A stretch of DNA of 64,000 nt, taken from contig VDFB02358134.1 in NCBI GenBank assembly GCA_007258455.2, positions 215,807,565 to 215,871,564 of the forward strand, read 5' to 3'. This document shows positions 11,197-21,469 of this stretch, piece by piece. The DNA is from Sequoia sempervirens. Its lineage: Eukaryota; Streptophyta; Pinopsida; Cupressales; Cupressaceae. Within the stretch, counting starts at the first letter, position 1. Every line of letters begins with the position of its first letter. A program made the position numbers and the translations under genes. Below the pieces are notes generated by a model. The model had not been told where the DNA came from, ran no database searches, and saw only the letters and a list, made by a program, of their open reading frames with translations.

Positions 11197-11541
11197 TTGA
11201 AAATTGACAAAGCCAAGATGCATAGATGCAAAAGAAAAAAGAGGGTCCCTGCCTCTAGTGGTGTGTGTGTGCAAAAAGTGCACAAAAAAAACTCTAAATT
11301 AATTGTGGACATATTGAATGGTGGTGCCACAATCCCTTGGGAATTAAAAAACATCATTGAAAAATTCAAGTCCCTAATGAGTTCCTTTACTCATTGTCAT
11401 GTGCAACATGTGTTTAGAGAAGGAAACCTCTCAGTTGACTATGCTCAGTGGACTTGTTGGGATAAAAACCAATTGTGTTTGTCATTGAAAGACAAAGTGC
11501 TCAAAGAAAAATATAAATATGTGTACAACTTACAAAGTTGA
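11197..11541 (+). pseudogene. LINE-type RNase H tail fragment
   Basis: A 114-codon open stretch. The middle reads SKLIVDILNGG, then a helix starting IPWEL, then HCHVQHVFREGN followed by VDYAQW. This matches the C-terminal half of the RNase H fold (RVT_3 type) found at the end of plant LINEs and in related reverse-transcribed proteins, where 'H..RE.N..AD.LA' carries the last catalytic residues. Here the AD position reads VDYAQ. The N-terminal catalytic Asp/Glu part is absent. No poly(A) tail or RT was found beside it. Confidence 0.55.
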
Positions 11542-11623
11542 GAAAATGGATCGGCATAGGAGGTTAATGTGATCTTGTCTAATAAAGGGCTTTTAGAATT
11601 ATGATGATAATATTGGTACCACT

Positions 11624-11989
11624 ATGAGTATGAAGATTTCCTCAAGTGAAAAGGAAAATTATTATTTCATTCCCGAGAATATAATGGATCACATGGATTT
11701 TATCAGTGCAAAGGATAGTGTCAAATCCAAGTGTAGTGATGTGCCTTATGTCAAATCTAACCTCCAATGTGAAGATCAACTTGCTATGAACAATCAAGAT
11801 TCACTTATTACTTATAATAATAATGAATTCTTAGCCCCAGGAAATGGGATAATGACCATCTCATTAAGAAAGCTCTTGAACTTCATTTCAGAAAGTGATT
11901 ATTTCCAAAATGCAAGCAAAAGTGTATTTTGCAAGTTTAGAAGGCTGCTAGGGTGTAGTGGTGTTGAGGAAAAGCATGCAGAATCCTAA
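11624..11989 (+). CDS. unrecognised ORF of 121 codons
   Basis: An open frame starting MSMKISSSEKE and ending before a TAA, rich in Ser, Asn, Lys and Asp, with no motif I know. It lies just upstream of, and in another frame from, the transposon-type ORF that starts at 12009. It could be a chance ORF or a piece of the same element's leader or upstream ORF. Low confidence that it is a real gene. Confidence 0.2.
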   Translation: MSMKISSSEKENYYFIPENIMDHMDFISAKDSVKSKCSDVPYVKSNLQCEDQLAMNNQDSLITYNNNEFLAPGNGIMTISLRKLLNFISESDYFQNASKSVFCKFRRLLGCSGVEEKHAES

Positions 11990-12008
11990 AAGCTTACAGT
12001 GCTCTAAA

Positions 12009-12212
12009 ATGGGTGGGCCTAGAAAGCAAACTGAACCACTGAATTGTTAGGCTCTAAGGAAAAATGTTGATCTTTGTAGGCTATTTAGCAGAGCGGGAAT
12101 GGTTCCTTTTTTTGAAGCCATGAAAGATTACAATGAAAGCCTAATGGTGAAATTCACCAACTCATGGAGAAAGGGGAATGTGGCTATAGGAGTTGTTAGA
12201 TTTGAGGTGACA
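12009..12212 (+). pseudogene. plant transposon-type ORF, N-terminal piece (split by LTR array)
   Basis: The frame starts at ATG 12009 and contains one TAG, then LCRLFSRAGMVPFFEAM, then FTNSWRKG, ending FEVT exactly at the insertion point at 12212. Coding of the same character resumes after the LTR array at 16890. This style of protein (charged, with 'NSW' and 'YFTLE.RY' motifs) occurs repeatedly in large plant genomes as an uncharacterised transposon-associated ORF. I do not know its function. Confidence 0.5.
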
Positions 12213-13138
12213 TGATGCAGGAGCATCTGGAGGCGAATTGGCAATCAACATCGACCAAAAATATAGGTATTTTCTTTTCATGTTTAATTTTTGTATTTTG
12301 GTGTAGGTTTGGGCTTCAAGAGCATATTTTGGAGTGCTCAAAGGATCAAATATGCTTTTACCAATACTAGGACTTCATTTAAAAAAGAAGAGGTAGACAA
12401 TGTTTTTAATGGAAAAGAGCGATTTTTAGAAGAATAATAAAAGGATCTTTAATTAAAAAAGGAGAATAACTTTGTTAAGTATTTTATTCATTTTCCAAAG
12501 GAATCTATAGCAGCAAAACATTTGATATGGTGAGGAAACATTAAAAACAAATTTTGGAAGCAAAACAATGTTTTTATTTCATTCTTTGTGAAGATATTTC
12601 AAAGGTGAAATTGTGGGAAATGAAAGAGATGATTTGGGAGCCAATTTTTGGTGCTTTCAAGGGTATAATAATATATTAAAATATAGACTTTAATGGTGTA
12701 AGAAGATATCAATCAACAACAGCAAGGTTGGAGAGAGAACTTGTAGGTTGCTCGTGCGAGTTGTGCATGAAAGAGTGCAAAGAAATAGAAGTAGAGAAGA
12801 AGAAAGTTGCAGGTGTATTTTATGTGTTCAAGGAAGCCATGAGAGCTATAGGATGAAGGGAAAAATCATATTTACAAAGAGGAGTGAAGCCAAGAAATTT
12901 GAATATTTGAATATTTGAAGGCATGAAGTGCCTAGAAACCCTTGTAAATTTTTGAATTTTATTTCATGTTGAAATCCTCACTATATGTAATTGTTCTTGA
13001 GGAATTTTCATATATGAACATTGAAATAAAGATATATTTCAGATTATTTTTCCATTTATATGATAATTTATATTGGATGACATGTTAAGGCTGCAATATT
13101 GGTTAGTTTGATAAGACCCCCCAATCTTGACTACATCA
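12213..13138 (+). repeat. LTR1 of the short-element array
   Basis: TGATGCAGGAGCATC start, ...CTACATCA end (926 bp). The first ~60 bp closely resemble the LTR start of the chromovirus at 35716, including CAACCAAAAATAT and TTTTCTTTT. Confidence 0.85.
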
Positions 13139-13140
13139 AT

Positions 13141-13160
13141 TGGTATTAGAGCTAGGGAGC
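13141..13160 (+). other. PBS, initiator-Met tRNA type
   Basis: TGGTATTAGAGCTAGGGAGC begins 2 bp after LTR1. It matches the TGGTATCAGAGC-type PBS of plant gypsy and copia elements. The matching site after LTR2 (15028) has decayed to TGACATTAGAGC. Confidence 0.85.
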
Positions 13161-13202
13161 CTTGAAAAAAAGTGAGAGTTGTAAAAGATTAGAGCATATG
13201 AG

Positions 13203-13676
13203 ATGGGGATATTATTGAGGAAGAATCCTATGATATGGGAGGGATGGAGACAATATAAAAATATGAAAATGTTGAAGATGATGACGGATATAACTATGAG
13301 ATTGGACAAGTTGGAAGCTATCCAACATGGGGAGGATATCAAGAATGAAGATGTTACGAAAAAGAAATGCCATGATGAAGGCATGGAAAAAGAAGAAGAA
13401 AATAATGAACAAGAGGATTCAAGTCTAGAAACAATGATGGTAGATGAGAATGAAGATGCAACTGTAAAGGATGTGATTTCAGCAATGGAATGTGAAGATA
13501 TTGTAAATGGTGAAGGAAATGATGACTTATTTTTGCAGATTTTGGTGGTAGAAAAAGAGCAGTTTGGTAAGCTTGTTGATGGAGGAAAGAATATGAATGT
13601 TCTAGTGAAGGATAAAGAGGTAATATATGACAATTTTGATTTTATTTGTGATTATTCTTACATAGTGATAGTATAA
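13203..13676 (+). CDS. short-element ORF, copy 1 (157 aa, truncated)
   Basis: It starts MGILLRKNPMIWEGW about 60 bp after the PBS. A helical stretch 'MTDITMRLDKLEAIQHG' resembles the N-terminal gag segment of the chromovirus at 36656 (ISARLD...). A long acidic middle follows (EEENNEQ...). A TAA at 13674 cuts it, while copy 2 reads on to 216 codons. Probably a gag N-terminal remnant kept in a non-autonomous derivative; no zinc knuckle or enzyme motif is present. Confidence 0.6.
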   Translation: MGILLRKNPMIWEGWRQYKNMKMLKMMTDITMRLDKLEAIQHGEDIKNEDVTKKKCHDEGMEKEEENNEQEDSSLETMMVDENEDATVKDVISAMECEDIVNGEGNDDLFLQILVVEKEQFGKLVDGGKNMNVLVKDKEVIYDNFDFICDYSYIVIV

Positions 13677-14050
13677 GAGGATGTTGTTGTAGAGGATAAA
13701 GTTGTAGTTGCAGAGTTGTGTGTAGATGTTGCATGTTTGTGTGTAGAAAGTGTAGAAGATGTTCCAAGTGAAAATTGGTGGGGGTGGTCAGTTTGTGGTG
13801 GGATGAATCCCATGAAGAAGGAGAGGAGAGTGGACAATATTTGGTGGAGGATTTCAAGCTTTGGTGGACATGAGTCCACAAGAGGAGGAAGGAAAAAGGT
13901 GTAGTATTGTCAGAGGGAGATGGCGTGTGTTCCAAAGAAATGTTGGAAAAGAAGAAGGAAGAAAAAATTAGTAGGGTACCTATGAAAGAATTGGAGTATG
14001 CTGAAAATATTTTACTATTTGAAATGGTATTTCAAACACTCAACTCCACC

Positions 14051-14072
14051 ATTGTGAGCCTATGCTCACAAT
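14051..14072. repeat. stem-loop before LTR2
   Basis: Arms ATTGTGAGC and GCTCACAAT with loop CTAT form a perfect 9-bp stem ending 18 bp before LTR2. Equivalent stem-loops lie before LTR3 (15913-15934) and before the chromovirus 3' LTR (41192-41210). Confidence 0.8.
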
Positions 14073-14090
14073 CTTCCTACCTGGCATGTC

Positions 14091-15025
14091 TGATGCAGAA
14101 GCATCCGAGGGAACTGGCAATCAACATCAACCAAAAAATAAGTATTTTCTTTTTATGTTTATTTTTTATATTTTGGTGTAGGTTGGGGCTTCAAGATCAT
14201 ATTTTGGAGTGTTTTAAGGATCAAATATTCTTTTACCAATACTAGGACTTCATTTAAAAAGGCAGCGGTAAACAATGTTTTTAATGGAAAAAGTGCGATT
14301 TTTGAAAAAATAATAAAAGGATCTTTAATTACCAAAGGACCATGACTTTGTTAAGTATTTTATTCATTTTACAAAGGAATCTACAGTATAAATTTTTTTG
14401 ATATGGTGAGAAAAAAATAAAAACAAATTTTGGAAGCAAAACAATGTATTTATTTCAATATTCTTTGTGAAGGAATTTCAAAGGTCAAATTGTGGGAAAT
14501 GAAAGAGATGATTTGGGAGAAACTTTTTGGTGCTTTCAAGGGTATAATAATATATTAAAATATATACTTTAATTGTGTAAGAAGACATAAATAAACAATA
14601 GCAAGTTTGGAGAGAAAACTTGCAGATTGCTCGTGTGAGTTGCACATGAAAGAGTGCAAAGAAATAGAAGAAGAGAAGAAGAAAGTTGCAGGTGTATTTT
14701 ATGTGTTCAAGGAAGCCATGAAAGTTGTAGGATGAAGGGAAAAATAATATTTACAAAGAGGAGTGAAGCCAAGAAATTTGAAGGAAAAATTATTTGAATA
14801 TTTGAAGGCATGAAGTGCCTAGAAACCCTTGTAAATTTCTGAATTTTATTTCATGTTGAAATCCTCACTATATGTAATTGTTCTTGAGGAATTTTCATGT
14901 ATTAACATTGAAATAAAGATATTTTTCAGATTATTTTTCCATTTATATGCTAATGTATATTGGATGACATGTTAAAGCTGCAAGATTGGGTAGTTTGATA
15001 AGACCCCCCAATCTTGACTACATCA
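14091..15025 (+). repeat. LTR2 of the array
   Basis: TGATGCAGAAGCATC start, ...CTACATCA end (935 bp), alignable along its length with LTR1 and LTR3 apart from small indels and substitutions. Confidence 0.85.
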
Positions 15026-15091
15026 ATTGACATTAGAGCTTGGGAGCCATGAAAAGAAGTGTGAGATTTGTGAAAGATTAGAGTAGATGAG

Positions 15092-15742
15092 ATGGGGATA
15101 TTATTGAGGAAGAATCCCATGATATGGGAGGGATGGAGACAATATCAAGAGAGGAACATTTTGAAGATGATGAAGGATATAAATATGAGATTGGACAAGT
15201 TGGAAGTTATGCAACATGGAGAGGATATCAAGAATGAAGATGTTACAATAAAGAAATTTCATGAGGAAGGCATGGAAAAGGAAGAAGAAAATAATGAACA
15301 AAATGATTCAAGTCTAGCAACAATGATGGTAGACAAGAATGAAGATGCAACTGTAAAGGATGTGAATTCAATGATGGAATGTGAAGATATTGTAAATGGT
15401 GAGGAAAAGGATGACTTAATGTTGCAGATTTTGGTGGTAGAAAAAGAGTGGTTTTGTAAGCTTGTTGATGGAGGAAAGAATATGAATGTTCCAATGAAGG
15501 AAAAAGAGGTAATATATGAAAATTTTTATTTTATTTGTGATTATTCTTCCATTGTGAGAGTAGAAGAGGATGTTGTTGTAGAGGATAAAGTTGCAGTTAC
15601 AGAGTTGTGTGTAGAAAGTGTAGAAGATGTTGTAGGTGAAAATTGGTGGAGGTGGTTAGTTTGTGGTGGGATTAAATCCCATGAAGAAGGAGAGGAGAAT
15701 GGAGATTATTTGGTGGAGGAGGTTGGGCTTTGGTGTACATGA
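15092..15742 (+). CDS. short-element ORF, copy 2 (216 aa)
   Basis: The longer of the two copies. It shares the start MGILLRKNPMIWEGWRQY and the acidic middle with copy 1, then runs through a Val/Glu-rich stretch and GENWWRWLVCGG before stopping at 15742. Copy 1 carries the same downstream text in another frame, so the 216-codon form is closer to the original. It has no recognised catalytic motif. The high Glu/Asp content and N-terminal helix suggest a structural or gag-like role; this is an inference. Bases 15730-15960 continue with short open text up to LTR3. Confidence 0.6.
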   Translation: MGILLRKNPMIWEGWRQYQERNILKMMKDINMRLDKLEVMQHGEDIKNEDVTIKKFHEEGMEKEEENNEQNDSSLATMMVDKNEDATVKDVNSMMECEDIVNGEEKDDLMLQILVVEKEWFCKLVDGGKNMNVPMKEKEVIYENFYFICDYSSIVRVEEDVVVEDKVAVTELCVESVEDVVGENWWRWLVCGGIKSHEEGEENGDYLVEEVGLWCT

Positions 15743-15912
15743 GTCCACAAGAGGAGAAAGGAATGAAGTGCAGTCTTGTTAGAGGGAGATGGCATGTGTT
15801 CCAAAGAAGTGTTGGAAAAGAAGGAAAAATCAGTAGGGTACCTATGAAATCATTGGAGTATGCTAAAAATAGTTTACTATTTGAAAGGGTGTTTCAACCA
15901 CTAAACTCGACA

Positions 15913-15934
15913 ATTGTGAGCCTATTCTCACAAT
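15913..15934. repeat. stem-loop before LTR3
   Basis: Arms ATTGTGAG and CTCACAAT around CCTATT, ending 18 bp before LTR3 at 15953. It is the same structure as at 14051-14072, with the innermost pair lost by one G-to-T change. Confidence 0.75.
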
Positions 15935-15952
15935 CTTCCTACTCAATGTGTC

Positions 15953-16884
15953 TGATGTAGGAGCATCCAGGCGAACTGGTAATCAACATCAACCAAAAAA
16001 ATATGTATTTTCTTTTCATGTTTAATTTTTGTATTTTGGTGTAGGTTGGGGCTTCAAGAGAATATTTTGGATTTTTCTAAGGATCAAATATTCTCTTACC
16101 AACACTAGTACTTCATTTAAAAAAGTACAGGTAGATAGTGTTTTTGATGGAAAAGATAGTGATTTTCATAAAAATAATAAAAGGCTCTTTAATTACCAAA
16201 GGAGAATGAATTTTTTAAGTATTTATTCATTTTCCAAAGGAATATACAGCAGCAAAACATTTGATATGGTGAGGAAACATTAAAAACAAATTTTGGAAGC
16301 AAAACAATGTCTATTTCATTCTTTGTGAAGGAATTTCAAATGCTAAATTGTGGGAAATGAAAGAGCTGATTTGGGAGCCACTTTTTGGTTATTTCAAGGG
16401 TATAAAAATATATTAAAATACAAAATTTAATGGTGTAAGAATAAAAAAATAAAAAACAGCGAGGTTGGAGAGAGAACTTGTTGGTTGCTCGTGCAAGTTG
16501 CACAGGAAAGGGTGCAAAGAAATAGAAGAAGAGAAGAAGAAAGTTGTAGGTGTATTTTATGTGTTTAAGGAAGCCATGAGAGCTATAGGATGAAGGGAAA
16601 AATCATATTTACAAAGAGGAGTGAAGCAAAGAAAGTTGAAGGAAAAAATAATTGAATATTTGAAGGCATGAAGTGCCTAGAAACCCTTATAAATTTCTGA
16701 ATTTTATTTAATGTTGAAATCCTCACTACATGTAATTCTTCTTGAGGAATTTTCATGTATGAACATTGAAATAAAGATATGTTTCAGATTATGTTTCCAT
16801 TTATATGCTAATGTATATTGGATGACATGTTAAGGATGCAAGATTGGGTAGTTTGATAAGACCCCCCCAATCTTGACTGCATCA
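15953..16884 (+). repeat. LTR3 of the array
   Basis: TGATGTAGGAGCATC start, ...CTGCATCA end (932 bp). No PBS follows; the interrupted host ORF resumes instead, so this is the true right end of the array. Confidence 0.85.
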
Positions 16885-16889
16885 TGACG

Positions 16890-18267
16890 ACTCAGTTCAT
16901 AGTGAAGGCAATGAGCCTAAAAAACTAGGGAATGAAGGTGGCGAAGAAGAGCATAGCTGATTAACAATATTTTGTTGAAAAGTTCCTCCATGATGGAAAA
17001 AATATCACTAGGTTTCAAAATGGGTATGTGTGACTCAAACTTTTGTCTCCCTATGCTCTGGTCAGTATGTTTGTGATGCAATATTTTACCCTAGAACGTA
17101 GATATATGACTGTTCATGCATATCACTCTCTTCTATTGAATCATATCCACCACAATGAGCGTATAAATTTTCTATTTTATTTTTTCTCCTATATGCAACT
17201 AAACATAGAAAGGGGTGTGAACCCTCCCCTACACCAAGGTTTAATGCTTGCTCTTTATAAACATGCCTTATCTTTGAACCCACATGGTAATCCTTTGGTA
17301 GCTAGATAGGAACTTGAGAATCAAAATGCTGGGGAAAATGTTGAACCTTTAGCAGAGGCTAACCCCATTCAAGAGCCTAACCCTAGGCCCCCACTGCTAA
17401 TTGTTGAAAAAAATGGGAATATCCTTGCTAAAATATCTTCCTCCGTTTCTAAAATCTCCAACCCTTCTACCCTTGTTGGTAAGAAGACTCCAACTAAAAA
17501 ATCCCTCAATCTTGAGTTGGTAAAAGCTACCCCTGAGAAACACAAACATTCTTTGTTTCTCCTAGAACCTCCTAAGTCCAAGAAATTGAAAAAAGAGTTA
17601 AAAAAAAAGAATGAGCTTATCACTATAAGTGAAGAAAAAGAGGGAATTCAAACAAAGGATTTGGAGGATAGGAAGTTTGATTCTAGGAAACAGAGGCCGA
17701 AGATTTTCTCACCTTGCAAAGGTTGCTTCTTAGGACAAAAAGGGAAAATAGAAAGCCATATTTCAAGAGGAGGAAGAATTGGAGGTGGAAGAGTTTGAGG
17801 CACAGGTCGACGAAGACAATGAGGCCATGGAAATTGAAGAGACAACCTATGATATGGGATAGGAGGAAACATAGAAGGAGAAAGAAGAAAATGAAGATGA
17901 AGAAGTTGAAATTGAAGAAGAGCCAAGGAATGAAATTTTCAAAGCTCCTAAAACTGAGAACATTGCGAAATACACTATTATTGTTAACGATTTAGATACT
18001 AAATATCTAAAAAGAAGGTTGGCCTATATGCAGGTCCTAATGGGTGACATGGAGAAATCCATTATTACTCCGATGAGGGTGACAAATGGCCTCATACGCA
18101 GGGTAATGGTTGGTGTTGTCTCAAGCAAAACCAAGATTAAAAGAAAGTTGAAGAAGATGGGAAAGACTGATGAAATGAAGGACCAGACTGAGGATGAGGG
18201 ACCTGATTGGAGAGAGTATGTCTCCCATATTAGAGAATATCGGGACCTAATTACTAAATCCAATTAA
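16890..18267 (+). pseudogene. plant transposon-type ORF, remainder after the LTR array
   Basis: Coding resumes directly after the right TGACG with TQFIVKAMSL and continues through a block with SPYALVSMFVMQYFTLERRY, then a His/Asn-rich 'LLLNHIHHNERI' region, NIERGVNPPLHQGLMLALYKH, a Pro/Asn linker, a Lys-rich segment (about 17510-17690), an acidic segment (17790-17930) and a final basic helical part ending KSN at 18267. Several stops and at least one frameshift break it. Together with 12009-12212 it would be roughly 500 codons. Function unknown. Confidence 0.5.
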
Positions 18268-18550
18268 TGGATTTTTTTATTTCTTTTGGTTATGGTTGCC
18301 TTGCTTTTTTTCATGTTTTTTTTTTTAAATTTTAGACTACTATTTTAATATAGCTTTGTTATGGTTGAGAACTTGTTGGACTCTTGTGGACCTTATTAAT
18401 GGTCTTCATAGGATTAACTACTTTAGTAATAGTATTCAATTTTTGATTAAATGTTATGGTTCTATGGTTAGTATTTTGATAATTGGCCTGTGTGCTACTT
18501 GGACTTGCTATTTCTTGATGTTGGCTGGTGTTGTTCTCCCTAGCTTGTTT
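18268..18550. other. short unassigned spacer
   Basis: AT-rich with T-runs (for example near 18320). The 66-codon open frame at 18356-18556 is hydrophobic but has no family resemblance and is not supported as a gene. Confidence 0.4.
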
Positions 18551-18760
18551 CACTAGTAGAATTTGGTAAATAAATGACTAGGTGACTAAAAGTTTTAGTC
18601 ATAAAAACTAAAAATGACTAAATTCTACTAATTTTTTATAATTCAGCTATAAATGAGTAAATAAATGACTAATTTGGTCATTGACTAAAAAAATATTTAG
18701 TCATAGAAATAAAAATGACTAAATAGTTAGTCACCAAATACAAATTAGACAAATTATTTT
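18551..18760. mobile_element. CACTA-like transposon end or MITE
   Basis: It begins CACTAGTAGAATTT, a typical plant CACTA terminus. The following 200 bp contain at least seven copies of TGACTA/TAGTCA words on both strands, like the subterminal repeats of CACTA elements. An internal inverted copy of TAGTAGAATTT lies at 18619-18630. No opposite terminus or transposase was found in the window. Confidence 0.45.
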
Positions 18761-19129
18761 AAAAATATTTCAGCCAATATGGTGTGATGTATTGGCGTGA
18801 TTCATGAAGTTATGTTTATTCATGTTCATTTGAAACCCCATTCATTATAGAGCTTGAACATATTATTGCAACTAGTTAGCTTGGCATTGAGGCGTGTGGG
18901 TTTGACTTAAAACAACTAGGTGCACGAACTACACTAGGCATTTTGAGTTACAACACTTTCATGGGTGATAAAGATTGTTTGGAGAGGACCTAGAGAATTC
19001 TGAAAAGCAGGCAATGACTTCGATGTTTGCTACAAAGTATTTGAATTTTGCAATGAAGTTGGATTTGAGGATGCCCTTTGCAATGAATTTAGAGGTAATC
19101 TGAAACCCTCATTACATTAAACACAAAAT
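18761..19129. other. no gene recognised
   Basis: About 370 bp with no supported ORF, RNA gene or repeat, between the CACTA-like end and the first CTR9 fragment. Confidence 0.5.
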
Positions 19130-19770
19130 CTACAACTTTTTGATTGGAAACTTATAGTAGTTACAATATACTGCTCTTAATAATATTCTTTTACAATCTT
19201 TCCACTGTTCTAGTTCATAATGTGTTCGAGCTAAATATAATAAAATTTGGGTGTCAGTGTCAAAATAGAATTTCCTTAAACAATTTTGATATATTTTCAC
19301 TATAAGCGTAAACGATCCTTGTGCAAAGAAAACATGTGCTATATTTTCCCACACATCAGGCATCTAAACAAAAATGTTTCTTGCAGCAACTTCTTGTACC
19401 TATGTAAATATTTTATTTGCAATATATCAAATTGACCCCTTTCAGCTAGCATAATGGCTGCTTCATTTCTTGACTTAAACGTCACGGTCTCTATGCCAGC
19501 ACTTTACAATGGCTGCCCCATTTGCAACATAAACATTTTCACTATAAGCACAAAATGTACTTGAGCAAAGTAAACATGTGCTAGATTTACCCACACATCA
19601 GGCATTTGAACAAAGATGTTTCCTGTAGCAGCTTCTTGTACCTGTGTAAAAATTTCCTTTGCAATATCAAATTGACCCCTTTCAACTAGCACAATGGCTA
19701 CCCCATTTACAACATAAACATTTCTTGGATATTGTTCCCAACACTTAAGTGCTTGCTTACATGACATTAA
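19130..19770 (-). pseudogene. CTR9: CTR9-like fragment: TPR segment present twice in tandem
   Basis: CTR9 is the TPR scaffold of the Paf1 complex, which works in the nucleus with RNA polymerase II. Minus-strand text at 19767-19504 contains WEQYPRNVYVVNG, FTQVQEAA and MPDVWVNLAHVYFAQ. The segment at 19363-19130 repeats MPDVWENIAHVFFAQ and continues YQNCLRKFYFDTDTQILLYL and the EQWKDCKRILLRA part. These match the central TPR region of plant CTR9. The region is duplicated and cut by stops, and lies on the wrong side of the C-terminal segment at 21470, so it is a rearranged pseudogene. Confidence 0.75.
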
Positions 19771-19799
19771 GATGCTCTTGAGTTGTTAAGTATACTCAC

Positions 19800-20255
19800 A
19801 TTTTCCAAGAGAAAAATCCCCAGATCCCATGGGAAATGAATGATGAGCATTGAGGTTTCCAACTTGGTTTCATTTCAAAGGGACATTACATTATTATAGG
19901 ATTTGTTTAACAACATAATAATTTGATCCACCTATTTGGGACTATAAAATAAAATAGATAATCTATTTTCAATTATAATTCTTTTAATCTAGAATCTGAT
20001 AGAAAGAGAAAGCATAATACATTGAAGGACACAAAAATGTTCTAAAATAAAGACTAAAATAGGTTGCTTATGAAAAACAAGAAAGAGGAAAAATGAAAAG
20101 ATTACATACAGATAATTCATTTGAGGTTTTTGATAAGATTTCATTTAACTATGTCAAATGGATTTGGAAGGGACAAAGCATATTTGATTGAAAAATTTTG
20201 AGGTAGCTTATCCATCATCATTGTATGCATCATCTTCTCTTGGAATTTATTTCTA
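19800..20255. repeat. inverted-repeat arm (CTR9 3' flank), left copy
   Basis: This stretch reads as the reverse complement of about 20980-21440 with small differences. Shared words include 'cccatgggaaatga', 'acattgaaggacacaaaaa' and 'ggatttggaagggaca'. It looks like the 3' flank of the CTR9 copy, present once in each direction. Confidence 0.65.
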
Positions 20256-20269
20256 TAATGCACCAAGCC

Positions 20270-20890
20270 TAGAATTGATTGGGGATGAACTTAAGGTGGA
20301 TAAAAACTAATCAAATGCTTTATGTATGCTTGGCAACATGGAATTGAAAATAGATGAAGCTTAAATAAAAATAAACAATTAAAGTAGCATGCCAACTTGT
20401 CTTGGCTGATGAAGCAAAACAAAAAGCTGATGAAGAACGAAGGATTCAGATGGAAAGGAAAAATCAAGAGGAAGAACTTCAGTAGGTGATGCAACAAGAG
20501 GAGCAATTTGAATGTGTGAAGGAATTATGGAAGAGAGTAAGTGTAAGGACGAGGGATAATGGCAATGATAGAGACTAAGTTAGTCACGAGAAGAAACAAG
20601 AAGAAAAAGAAGAAGGATAAGGACCACAAGGCTTATGATTCTTATATGGAGGAACCTAATGTTTCCATGGAAGATGATTCAAATTATATGAGTGATAAGG
20701 AACAAGATGATGCAAAAAATTCCCAAGATCTTCTTGTAGCTATAGTTCTAGAAGACTATGATGATGGCAAGAAAAATTCTCCAGTTTCAACAAAATCACA
20801 AAGGAGAAATGCATACTTTGATTTTGAAAATGATGAACCATTGCATAAATAGATTCTAAGAGAAGATTATCCATATGATGATGATTTCTA
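20270..20890 (+). pseudogene. CTR9: CTR9-like C-terminal fragment, plus-strand copy
   Basis: The plus strand encodes the late part of CTR9: a broken GDELKVDKN-like stretch, then LVLADEAKQKADEERR, the QQEE...E basic/acidic coiled region, KKKKKDKDHKAYDSYMEEP, and an acidic end reading DYPYDDDF before a TAG at about 20889. The same block occurs on the minus strand at 21470-22090, so the two form an inverted duplication. In-frame stops are present, for example in QEEELQ-stop. Charged Lys-rich and acidic tails are normal for CTR9 C-termini. Confidence 0.75.
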
Positions 20891-20924
20891 GGATTTCTAA
20901 GCTTTAACAAAACCTAGCTCCTAT

Positions 20925-21440
20925 TTTCCAAGAGAAAAAACCCCAACACCCATGGGAAATGAATGATGAGTATTTGAGTTTCAATAGATTCCAAGAGAAG
21001 ATGATGCATACAATGCAAATGAATAAGCTACCATAAAATTTTAGTCAATAAAATATGCTTTGTCCCTTCCAAATCCATTTGACATAGTTAAATGAGATCT
21101 TATAAATAACCTCAAATGAATCATCTGTATGATATCTTTTCATTTTTCCTATTTCTTGTTTTTTATGGGAAAACTATTTGTCTTTATTTTAGAACATTTT
21201 TTGTGTCCTTCAATGTATTATGCTTTATCTTTCTATCATATTCTAGATTAAAAGAACTATAATTGAAAATATATTAATTCATCTATTTTTATTTTACAAT
21301 CTCAAATAGGTGGATTAAATTATTTTTTTGTTAAGAAAATCTTGTACAATGTAATGTCCCCTTTTCGAAATGAAACCAAGTTGAAACTCAAATGCTCATC
21401 TTTCATTTCCCATGGGCCTTGGGGATTTTTCTATTGGAAA
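20925..21440. repeat. inverted-repeat arm (CTR9 3' flank), right copy
   Basis: Reverse-complement partner of 19800-20255. It also contains short mirrored pieces around 'cccatggg' at both of its own ends, so the rearrangement involved more than one step. Confidence 0.6.
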
Positions 21441-21469
21441 ATCAGAGCTAGGTTTGGTTAAAGTTTAGG

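Larger units (their letters stand above)
12213..16884 (+). mobile_element. tandem LTR array: LTR-internal-LTR-internal-LTR, short gypsy-type element
   Basis: Three LTRs of about 930 bp alternate with two internal regions of about 930-950 bp. The array is flanked by TGACA (12208-12212) and TGACG (16885-16889), a probable 5-bp target duplication with one change. The PBS sits after LTR1 (13141) and, decayed, after LTR2 (15028). Each internal region holds only one short ORF and no RT, so the element is non-autonomous. Such arrays arise by unequal recombination between LTRs of one element after insertion. Confidence 0.85.

Noticed and set aside
13136..13633. 165-codon minus-strand Ser-rich ORF
   Set aside because: Antisense shadow of the acidic short-element ORF; it spans PBS and LTR text.
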